Under the pieces are notes generated by a model that did not search any database, had not been told where the DNA came from, and saw only the letters and a list, made by a program, of their open reading frames with translations. 64,000 bases of DNA from Bacteroidota bacterium. Lineage in GTDB: Bacteria > Bacteroidota > Bacteroidia > Chitinophagales > Chitinophagaceae. Made by a program: the position numbers and the translations under genes. This document shows, piece after piece, positions 18,101-25,110 of this stretch. The stretch lies in contig JAFEAE010000023.1 of NCBI GenBank assembly GCA_018266575.1, positions 124,001 through 188,000 of the forward strand, read 5' to 3'. Numbering within the stretch: the first letter of the stretch is position 1; each line of letters starts with the position of its first letter.

Positions 18101-18452
18101 GATCTACAAAATGGAAGCTTTTGAATTGTTCCGCCAGATGGATAGCGAAGTGAATAAAGATATTGTCAGCTTCCTTTCACATTGCAGCATACCTGTTGAA
18201 GAAAACCGTGCGCCGATCCGCGAAGGCCGTGAGCAAAAAACAGATATGAGCCGCATGAAAGTGCGCAAAGACGAATTGGTAACTTCAGATAGTGGTAACC
18301 GTGAGATCATTAATGAAGGCAAAGATTATTATGAACCTTCAGAACAGGTAAAACAAGAGCCGGTGAAAGTCGGTCCGAAAGTTGGGCGCAATGATCCATG
18401 CCCATGCGGAAGCGGAAAAAAATACAAAAACTGCCACGGCAGAGAAGCATAG
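15123..18452 (+). CDS. secA: Preprotein translocase ATPase SecA
   Basis: Motor ATPase of the Sec translocon at the inner membrane. 1,109 aa, about 200 longer than E. coli SecA, as is usual for Bacteroidota, which carry extra insertions. Visible: QLIGGTVLHQGKISEMATGEGKT (Walker A), the VTVNDYLAKRD motif, DEVDSVLIDDARTPLIIS (DEAD-type box), the second nucleotide-binding fold with ATNMAGRGTDIKLG and RGRSARQGDPG, and a C-terminal zinc-binding tail CPCGSGKKYKNC, which binds SecB or phospholipid. Single gene with its own promoter and terminator. Confidence 0.98.
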   Translation: MLGIISKIFGGNKSEKDIKTILPIVEKINQHFASYQSLTNDQLRAKTDEFKQRIKNHLSTIDNEISQLNKKAEELPFSDINGKDAIYNEIDELKKNRDKQFEEILKEILPEAFAVVKETARRFKENEEIVATATEHDKNLSVKKQHIRIEGDKVIYKNSWMAAGNLITWNMVHYDVQLIGGTVLHQGKISEMATGEGKTLVSTLPAYLNALAGEGVHIVTVNDYLAKRDSEWNGPIFEWLGLTVDCIDKHEPNSEARRAAYHADITYGTNNEFGFDYLRDNMVHSPDEMVQRKHHYAMVDEVDSVLIDDARTPLIISGPVPKGDDQQYHILKSRVERLVEVQKKAVNQFLNEAKKKIAEGNDDPKDGGLALMRAYRGLPKNGPLIKFLSEPGMRVKLQKSENYYLADNQKQMPVVDTELYFQIDEKNNQVDLTDKGIQMITREGEDPDFFVLPDIAVKLADIEKSSSTPEEKLVQKEALLNEYAVKADRIHTVQQLLKAYTLFDKDVEYVVLDGQVKIVDEQTGRILDGRRYSDGLHQAIEAKENVKIEAASQTYATVTLQNYFRMYHKLAGMTGTAETEAAEFWDIYKLDVVTIPTNVPAIRKDFQDLVYKTKREKYKSVIDEIEKLRNEGRPSLVGTTSVEVSELLSKMLSVKKIPHNVLNAKQHAREAQVVAEAGLAGAVTIATNMAGRGTDIKLGPGVKEAGGLAIIGTERHESRRVDRQLRGRSARQGDPGTTQFYVSLEDDLMRMFGSDRIASLMDKMGYKEGEVIQHGMVTKSIERAQKKVEENNFGIRKRLLEYDDVMNKQRNVVYKKRNHALFGERLALDLDNAFFVVAEGLVSSFKGMDDYEGFKLAAIVNFGLDTSIDKEEFARVDEAQLSEKLYTEATQNYERKLEELRKQAVPVFKNIKLTQGKHIENVVVPFTDGKKSINVLANLDKTLSTEGRELMNAVERQITLAIIDEAWKEHLRGMDDLKQSVQTAYLEQKDPLVIYKMEAFELFRQMDSEVNKDIVSFLSHCSIPVEENRAPIREGREQKTDMSRMKVRKDELVTSDSGNREIINEGKDYYEPSEQVKQEPVKVGPKVGRNDPCPCGSGKKYKNCHGREA

Positions 18453-18474
18453 ATTGTTATTGCAAATAAAATTC

Positions 18475-18503
18475 AAGCCTCGTTAATAGCGGGGCTTTTT
18501 TAT
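18475..18503 (+). terminator. Rho-independent terminator of secA
   Basis: AAGCCTCG pairs with CGGGGCTT (one G-T pair) around the loop TTAATAG, followed by TTTTATTTTTTT. It begins 22 bases after the secA stop. Confidence 0.85.
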
Positions 18504-18597
18504 TTTTTTGGAAAGTTTTCTCACAGATTACTCAGAATGCGCAGATAAGTTTATTAATAGCAAATATCTGTGCAATCCATGAAATCCGTGAGAAATT

Positions 18598-19323
18598 TCA
18601 CCTCTTCAAAATTTTATCTTTCAAAATCTCCTTCATCACCGATTCCTGCAATCCCTGGCTGATCAGCACTTTTGCGTTACCGAGGTTTATTTCATTGCCT
18701 TCAATACTTTTTATTTTATTGATGTTGACGATTGTAGATTTATGGATTTTCAGGAAAATATTTTCCGGTAACTGTTCGGAAATACTTTTCATCGTTAAAT
18801 AAACCATCAGCTTTTTGTCTTCCGTATGCAGCACCACATAATTCAACATTGCTTCTACATAAATTAAATCTTCGTACAAAACTTTTTCAATTCTGCCATC
18901 GCATTTTACAAAAAAATAATCTGCCTGTACGTTGTTACTTGTCTCGTTATTTTTTTTGTTCTTCAATTCATAATATTCTTTTGCCTTAGTACACGCTTTC
19001 AAAAAGCGCTCATAAGAAAAAGGTTTAACTAAATAATCCAACACACTCAATTCAAAACCTTCAATCGCGTATTCTGTGTAAGCAGTCGTCATAATTGTGA
19101 GTGGCAATTCTTTTATACTTCGCAAAAATTCAATACCGCTCATTTTTGGCATATTGATATCCAGGAAAAGCAAATCAGCTTTGTTGTTATTAAGCAAGGT
19201 ATTTGCTTTAACAGGGTTTTCCGCTTTGCCAACAAGCTGCAGAAAATCTGTATCGCCAATATATTCTTCCAGCAATTTTCTCGCTACCGGTTCATCATCA
19301 ACAATTATACAATTTAACTTCAT
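18598..19323 (-). CDS. LytTR-family response regulator
   Basis: 241 aa. A receiver domain has acidic pocket DDEP (9-12), phospho-acceptor Asp55 in LLFLDINMP and Lys in DYLVKPFSYE. A LytTR DNA-binding domain at about 138-240 contains RIEKVLYEDLIYVEAMLNY and FLKIHKSTIVNINKI. Its start overlaps the stop of the histidine kinase gene by four bases (ATGA), so kinase and regulator form one unit. Targets are unknown. Confidence 0.93.
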   Translation of the reverse strand: MKLNCIIVDDEPVARKLLEEYIGDTDFLQLVGKAENPVKANTLLNNNKADLLFLDINMPKMSGIEFLRSIKELPLTIMTTAYTEYAIEGFELSVLDYLVKPFSYERFLKACTKAKEYYELKNKKNNETSNNVQADYFFVKCDGRIEKVLYEDLIYVEAMLNYVVLHTEDKKLMVYLTMKSISEQLPENIFLKIHKSTIVNINKIKSIEGNEINLGNAKVLISQGLQESVMKEILKDKILKR

Positions 19324-20369
19324 ACAAGTTGCAGTTTTAATATCACTTCATAATTATTATCCGTATCTTTTATTTCGAGCTCATGCCTCTGTGGGTAAAG
19401 CAATGTCAGCCTGCGTTTTGCATTGGCAATACCAATCCCCTTATGTTCGATAGTTGTATTCACATCGGTTTCTTTGCTATTAGAACATTGAAAAATCAAA
19501 TTGTCTTTTTGTTTTTGAAAAGAAATTTTCACGCAGTTTTGCCTTTCATCGCTATTGCTCACATATTTGAATGTATTTTCAATAAACGCAATAAATAATA
19601 ATGGCGCGATCTTAAACCCTTTTACATTTTCTTCGATACAAAGGCTTGCAGAAAGTTGTTCCCCTTTTCTTGCTTTTTGCAGCGCCACATAATTTTTTAT
19701 GTAACCCATCTCTTTTTCTATATCGATAAAGCTGCTGCTGCACTCATACAACTGGTATCGCAGCATATCAGAAAATGTGAGCAACATCTCCCGGGCAACT
19801 ATATTTTGTTTATCGATATGCCCGTAAATAAGATTGATGGAATTGAATAAAAAATGTGGATTGAATTGTGCATTTAGAAAATCAAGTTCTGCTTTTTCTT
19901 TTTCTTTTGCCATTTCCTCAATATGCTTTTGTATGCGCATCCTGTCGATCATTAGCTTAGCAGCTACAATACAAACTGTCCAGATAAAAATGTTGAGGAA
20001 AGAATTGAGAAATAATTCTGAAAAACCGGGTTGTGGTTTTCCAGTTAAAAAATAATGTGCATTGAGATATGTAGCCAGCGGCACACGCAATAAAGCTGTG
20101 CAAAAAATCCCTGCAAGAAATGCAAGCGCAAAAAGAATATATTTTTTTTTGTATAAAAACCTGGGAATAGTAACAAGCGTGTTGAAATAATAGTTGGCAG
20201 CAACAAAAATAAGATAGCAAAATTCAACAGTAGCTGTCCGCGAAAATGCAAACGCACGCTTTTGAAAAACCATTACCCAGAAAAAATACAGCAACGCCCA
20301 GCATAATACCTGTGCTATTATCGTATTTCTCGCTTTTTGCATTGCATTGTATTCATACCAAAAATACAA
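19320..20369 (-). CDS. LytS-like sensor histidine kinase
   Basis: 349 aa. Four predicted membrane helices in the first 135 residues, a short coiled linker (KHIEEMAKEKEKAELDFL), then the His_kinase domain with phospho-acceptor His near 171 in NAQFNPHFLFNS, and a HATPase domain (FIAFIENTFKYV N-box, HKGIGIANAKRRL). Such kinases lack a sensor domain outside the membrane and usually sense membrane-linked cues. A shorter start at 20342 is possible. Co-translated with the LytTR regulator. Confidence 0.9.
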   Translation of the reverse strand: MYFWYEYNAMQKARNTIIAQVLCWALLYFFWVMVFQKRAFAFSRTATVEFCYLIFVAANYYFNTLVTIPRFLYKKKYILFALAFLAGIFCTALLRVPLATYLNAHYFLTGKPQPGFSELFLNSFLNIFIWTVCIVAAKLMIDRMRIQKHIEEMAKEKEKAELDFLNAQFNPHFLFNSINLIYGHIDKQNIVAREMLLTFSDMLRYQLYECSSSFIDIEKEMGYIKNYVALQKARKGEQLSASLCIEENVKGFKIAPLLFIAFIENTFKYVSNSDERQNCVKISFQKQKDNLIFQCSNSKETDVNTTIEHKGIGIANAKRRLTLLYPQRHELEIKDTDNNYEVILKLQLV

Positions 20370-20816
20370 AGGAGAAACCCGATAATGTTGATTTTTACAT
20401 TAAACACTGAAAAACCTTGATGAACCAAATCACACACGAAGTATTTCACGCGGAGTTGAATTATACTCTTTTTGCGGCTCAACTATTTAAGCTGTTTTGA
20501 GTGAAAAAAATTCCCGGTTATAAACCCAAAGCTCAATAGTAGCACTACCGATGAACGTAATGCGACGCAACGATGCTCAACCGGAGTTAATGAAGCTGGT
20601 ATCAAAAGAAAAACTAAAAAAATAAATACTAAAAGCTAAATAATTGAAAAATGAGAGTTGAAAATTGAAAACGCTCGAAGCTCATGGCTCAAAGCTGATA
20701 GCTATTCCAATGAAATCGTATATCGCACATCTAAAATCGTAAATCCTTTCGGGATTTCGTATTTTGCATCCTTGTTAGCCGGCGATATTGCATTCGCCGT
20801 TACCTAAAAAACTTGT
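20370..20816. repeat. Gene-free stretch packed with dispersed repeats
   Basis: From left to right: the kinase upstream region; the GTGCTACTATTGAGC/GCGACGCAACGATGCTCAACCGGAGTTA unit (about 20528-20600), shared with 11140-11212 and partly with 28663-28718; AT-rich GAGAGTTGAAAATTG repeats; and an AGCTCATGGCTCAAAGCT unit (20679-20704) related to helicase insert A. No gene is supported. Confidence 0.6.
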
Positions 20817-23162
20817 ATGCAAAAAAAGGAACTCCGCAAGGAGCAGGCTCTTGAATATCACTCCAAAGGCAGGCCCGGAAAAATTGAAGTGGTGCCTACG
20901 AAAGAAGCCAAAACCCAACGCGATCTGTCGCTGGCTTATTCGCCGGGAGTTGCAGAGCCTTGCAAAGAGATTTTTCACAACGTAGAGAACGTTTATAAAT
21001 ATACCGCGAAGGGAAACCTTGTTGCAGTGATAAGCAACGGCACAGCTGTTTTGGGCTTGGGTGATATAGGCCCCGACGCATCGAAGCCGGTGATGGAAGG
21101 AAAAGGAGTGTTGTTTAAAGTGTTTGCAGATATTGATGTGTTTGATATTGAAGTGAACGAAAAAGACCCGGAGAAATTTGTACAAATTGTAAAAGCACTT
21201 GAACCAACATTTGGCGGGATTAACCTGGAAGATATAAAAGCGCCTGAATGTTTTTATATCGAAAAAAAATTACGCGATTCGCTGAAGATACCTGTGATGC
21301 ATGATGACCAGCATGGCACGGCGATCATCAGCAGCGCTGCATTGATCAATGCACTGGAGTTACAAAAGAAAAAAATTGATAAGGTACGTTTTGTAATAAA
21401 TGGCGCAGGCGCTGCTGCTATGGCTTGCGCAAAATTATATATTGCCCTCGGCGCGAAGTATGAAAATTTTATCATGTTTGATAAAGATGGTGTGTTGCAT
21501 ACAGGAAGGATAGACCTTGATGAAGATAAAAAACCATTTGCCGTTGCAAAAAATGACTGGACATTAGCACAAGCAATGAAAGATGCGGATGTGTTTGTGG
21601 GATTGAGTGTTGGAAATGTAGTTACACAGGATATGGTGAGGAGCATGGCAAAACGACCAATCGTTTTTGCGATGGCAAATCCTGACCCCGAGATCAGTTA
21701 TGAATCTGCAACTGATGTGCGTGACGATATTATTATGGCAACAGGAAGAAGTGATTACCCGAACCAGGTAAATAATGTGTTAGGGTTCCCGTTCATTTTT
21801 CGCGGTGCCCTCGATGTGCGTGCCACACAGATCAATGAAGCGATGAAACTTGCTGCTGTAAAGGCTTTGGCGGAACTCGCAAAAAGCGCCGTGCCTGATA
21901 TTGTGAATATGGCATATAATGAAAAGACAATCGCATTTGGCCCGCAGTATATTATTCCGAAACCTCTCGATCCGCGGTTGTTATCATCCGTTGCACCGGC
22001 TGTTGCAAAGGCTGCAATCGAAAGCGGCGTTGCTCAATCTGCGATTCCTAACTGGGATGCCTATGCGATAGAATTAAATAAACGGCTTGGGTTAGATAAT
22101 CAGTTGATACGCGTTATTGGAAGCAAAGCACGGCGGGCACCGAAACGGATTGTGTTTGCCGATGCCGATAACCAGAAAATATTAAAGGTTGCGCAGATCA
22201 TATATGATGAAGGAATTGCCTATCCTATTTTATTAGGAGATGAAAAAAATATCCGCAGCATCGCAGCAGCCAATAATATTGATGTAGATGAATTCCCGAT
22301 CATTGATACACGCAGTGATGAACAGGAAGAAAAAAGAAAATTCTTTTCAGAGATATTTTTCCAGAAACGCCAGCGCCGCGGTTTTAATAAATATGAATCG
22401 TATAAAGTAATGCGCGACCGTAACCATTTTGGTTGCATGATGGTGGAAACCGGCGAAGCAGATGCCATGATCTCCGGGCTTACAAAAAATTACCCGGATA
22501 CGATCCGCCCTGCAATAGAAATCATCGGAACGGAAGATGGCGTGAAAAAAATTGCAGGGATGTATTTGCTGCTTACGAAACGCGGACCGTTATTCATGGC
22601 AGACACTACAGTAAACTTCAACCCCACTGCGGAAGAGTTGGCAGATATAACGTTGATGGTTGCACGGGAAGTGCGCAACTTCAATCTTACACCGAGAATT
22701 GCTATGCTGAGCTATTCCAATTTCGGAACGAGCAATTCACCGGAAGCAAGGTTAGTTGCAGAAGCAAGAAAAATCGTGAAGCAACGCAACCCCTCTTTAA
22801 TAGTTGATGGCGAAATGCAGGCGAGCCTTGCATTCAGCAACGATATATTAAAAGAGAATTATCCTTTCAGCGAACTGATAGACCAGGAAGTGAACACACT
22901 CATCTTCCCGAATCTTGCCGCAGGAAATATTGCCTATAATTTATTGAAAGAAGTAGGTGGCGCTGATGCAATCGGGCCTATTTTATTAGGCATGAAAAAA
23001 CCGGTGCATGTGTTGCAGTTAGGAAGTTCCGTACGCAGCATTTATAATATGGCGCTTGTTGCGGTAATTGATGCACAGATAAAATGCAAAACTTCCACAG
23101 AAGATGAGATACGAAAATCACGGTGGTGGAAACGTTTGAAGAAACCTGTAAAAGGCGGGTAA
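20817..23162 (+). CDS. maeB: NADP-dependent malic enzyme with phosphotransacetylase-like C-terminus
   Basis: Oxidatively decarboxylates malate to pyruvate, producing NADPH. 781 aa, the length of MaeB-type fusions. N-terminal malic domain: DLSLAYSPGVAEPC, then the divalent-metal region MHDDQHGTA and the Rossmann segment INGAGAAAMACAKLY. C-terminal phosphotransacetylase-like domain (from about 440): RIVFADADNQKILKVAQ, NHFGCMMVETGEADAMISG and LIFPNLAAGNIAYNLL. In MaeB this domain is regulatory, responding to acetyl-CoA. Single gene. Confidence 0.96.
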   Translation: MQKKELRKEQALEYHSKGRPGKIEVVPTKEAKTQRDLSLAYSPGVAEPCKEIFHNVENVYKYTAKGNLVAVISNGTAVLGLGDIGPDASKPVMEGKGVLFKVFADIDVFDIEVNEKDPEKFVQIVKALEPTFGGINLEDIKAPECFYIEKKLRDSLKIPVMHDDQHGTAIISSAALINALELQKKKIDKVRFVINGAGAAAMACAKLYIALGAKYENFIMFDKDGVLHTGRIDLDEDKKPFAVAKNDWTLAQAMKDADVFVGLSVGNVVTQDMVRSMAKRPIVFAMANPDPEISYESATDVRDDIIMATGRSDYPNQVNNVLGFPFIFRGALDVRATQINEAMKLAAVKALAELAKSAVPDIVNMAYNEKTIAFGPQYIIPKPLDPRLLSSVAPAVAKAAIESGVAQSAIPNWDAYAIELNKRLGLDNQLIRVIGSKARRAPKRIVFADADNQKILKVAQIIYDEGIAYPILLGDEKNIRSIAAANNIDVDEFPIIDTRSDEQEEKRKFFSEIFFQKRQRRGFNKYESYKVMRDRNHFGCMMVETGEADAMISGLTKNYPDTIRPAIEIIGTEDGVKKIAGMYLLLTKRGPLFMADTTVNFNPTAEELADITLMVAREVRNFNLTPRIAMLSYSNFGTSNSPEARLVAEARKIVKQRNPSLIVDGEMQASLAFSNDILKENYPFSELIDQEVNTLIFPNLAAGNIAYNLLKEVGGADAIGPILLGMKKPVHVLQLGSSVRSIYNMALVAVIDAQIKCKTSTEDEIRKSRWWKRLKKPVKGG

Positions 23163-23228
23163 ACACTATGAAATGAAAACAGAAAAATGTATTTTCATTT
23201 TTCTATTATCGAACACGATCTATAATCA

Positions 23229-23981
23229 ATGACAATATTCACCGAATTTGGCCGCTACCTGCTAATGCTGAAAGGCATGTTTTCCAAACCGGAAAACGGC
23301 AAAATGTACTGGAAAGAATTTATGCACCAATGCTCCGAGATCGGAATCGGTGCATTGGGAATTGTAGTAATCATCTCTGTATTCATGGGCGCAGTATCAA
23401 CACTGCAAACAGCCTATCAGTTAGTAAGCCCGTTCATTCCAAAATCTACGATCGCACAAATTGTACGCGACACAGTTATACTTGAGTTTGCGCCAACATT
23501 GGTGTGCATCGTTTTAGCCGGCGTGATCGGAAGCAAGATCGCCGGTGAACTTGGCAACATGCGTGTGAGCGAACAGATCGATGCATTGGAAATTATGGGC
23601 ATCAACACAAAAACATATTTGATATTGCCTAAAATAGCCGCGGCTTTAGTTGTGATACCGATGCTTGTTGTTATTTCTGCAGTGCTTGGTATATGGGGCG
23701 GAAGGTTGGCCGGCGTATTATCGGGCATACTTTCAGAAAGTGCTTATGATAAGGGCCTGCTGCAATTTTTTCAACCTTATAATGTATTTTTTGCATTGAT
23801 AAAAGCGTACACATTTGCCTTCATCATTTCAAGCATTCCCGCATATTATGGTTATTATGTAAAAGGCGGCGCATTAGAGATCGGGCGTGCAAGTACAAAA
23901 TCTGTTGTGGTAAGCTGCGTGATGATCTTGTTCTCCGATTACGTGCTCGCACAATTATTGTTAGATTCTTCCCCATCATAA
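23229..23981 (+). CDS. mlaE: MlaE-type ABC lipid transporter permease
   Basis: 250 aa, five to six membrane helices. The family core is GVIGSKIAGELGNMRVSEQIDALEIMGINT, which fits the MlaE/YrbE permease that moves phospholipids between the membranes. It is followed three bases later by its ATPase. The substrate-binding MlaD (MCE) gene, normally next, is not present in the following gap. Confidence 0.9.
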   Translation: MTIFTEFGRYLLMLKGMFSKPENGKMYWKEFMHQCSEIGIGALGIVVIISVFMGAVSTLQTAYQLVSPFIPKSTIAQIVRDTVILEFAPTLVCIVLAGVIGSKIAGELGNMRVSEQIDALEIMGINTKTYLILPKIAAALVVIPMLVVISAVLGIWGGRLAGVLSGILSESAYDKGLLQFFQPYNVFFALIKAYTFAFIISSIPAYYGYYVKGGALEIGRASTKSVVVSCVMILFSDYVLAQLLLDSSPS

Positions 23982-23984
23982 AAT

Positions 23985-24794
23985 ATGATCGAATTTAAAG
24001 ACATAGAAAAAAGTTTTGGAGAAAAGCAGGTACTCCGCGGCGTAAGCGCTGTGATGAAAGCCGGGCAATGCAACCTCATTATCGGGGCAAGCGGAAGCGG
24101 GAAAACCGTATTGATGAAATGTTTGGTAGGTTTGTTTGAACCTGACGCCGGAGATATTTTTTATAGTGGCGATAGCTTCAATGCAATGAATACAGAAGCA
24201 AGAAAAGCATTGCGTCAACAGATCGGGATGCTTTTCCAGGGGTCTGCATTATTCGACAGTATGACGGTGGAGCAAAACATCATGTTCCCATTGGATATGT
24301 TCACGCATAATAATTATAGCGATAAATTAAAACGCGTGAATGAAGTGCTGGAACGTGTGAACCTCACCGGCGTGAACAAAAAATTCCCTGCAGAGTTGAG
24401 TGGTGGAATGAAAAAACGCGTAGGTATTGCACGTGCCATTGTACTCAACCCTAAATATTTATTTTGTGATGAACCGAACTCTGGGCTTGATCCACAAACT
24501 TCCCTGCTAATTGATAAATTGATACAGGAGATCACTATTGAATACAATATCACAACAATTGTGAATACACATGATATGAATAGTGTGATGGAAACCGGCG
24601 ACCACATTATTTATATGTACGATGGCTTGAAAGAATGGGAAGGCAGTAATAAAGAAATTATTTTCAGCAAGAACCAACGATTGAACAATTTCATTTTTGC
24701 TTCTGAATTTTTACGCGACGCAAAAGATATGCGCATGCTCGAAGCAAAAGGCAAGATCGACAATGACAGAAATATGGATGAGTTGCTGAAATAA
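23985..24794 (+). CDS. mlaF: MlaF-type ABC transporter ATPase
   Basis: 269 aa. Walker A is GASGSGKT near 37, the signature is LSGGMKKRVGIARA, Walker B is YLFCDEPNSGLDP, and the switch is VNTHDM. FEPDAGDIFYSG and the GGMKKRV signature are typical of MlaF. It energises the permease encoded just upstream, with an intergenic gap of three bases. The C-terminal 40 residues form a charged extension. Confidence 0.92.
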   Translation: MIEFKDIEKSFGEKQVLRGVSAVMKAGQCNLIIGASGSGKTVLMKCLVGLFEPDAGDIFYSGDSFNAMNTEARKALRQQIGMLFQGSALFDSMTVEQNIMFPLDMFTHNNYSDKLKRVNEVLERVNLTGVNKKFPAELSGGMKKRVGIARAIVLNPKYLFCDEPNSGLDPQTSLLIDKLIQEITIEYNITTIVNTHDMNSVMETGDHIIYMYDGLKEWEGSNKEIIFSKNQRLNNFIFASEFLRDAKDMRMLEAKGKIDNDRNMDELLK

Positions 24795-25110
24795 TAAGGT
24801 CTGACGGTCTCCGTCCGACCGAGGATTAAATCGAATTGATAATTGATAATAGATAATTGATAACGATTGGCCTCGCACCTTTGCGTTAAAAAAATTACAA
24901 CACATTTACATCACCACCTAAAGCTGAAAGAATCACTACCGTACAAGAGTGCGACCTGCCTACCGGCAGGCAGGCGCAACGATGTTGAAGAAAGAGCAAA
25001 TGCTAGTTACCAAAAAAATTAGAAATAAAAAATAAGGAATAATTAATCAGAAAGAGAAGATCGAATCACAGAAATCGTACATCCCAAATCGTACATCGTA
25101 CATTTGAAAA
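24795..25110. repeat. Gene-free stretch with a palindrome-bearing repeat
   Basis: AT-rich AATTGATAATAGATAATTG units (24835-24860) are followed by a dispersed unit at 24941-24989: GTACAAGAGTGCGA, a 20-bp palindrome at 24955-24974 (core TACCGGCA), then CGCAACGATGTT. Near the end are short CGTACAT repeats. No coding sequence, and no MlaD gene. Confidence 0.6.
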
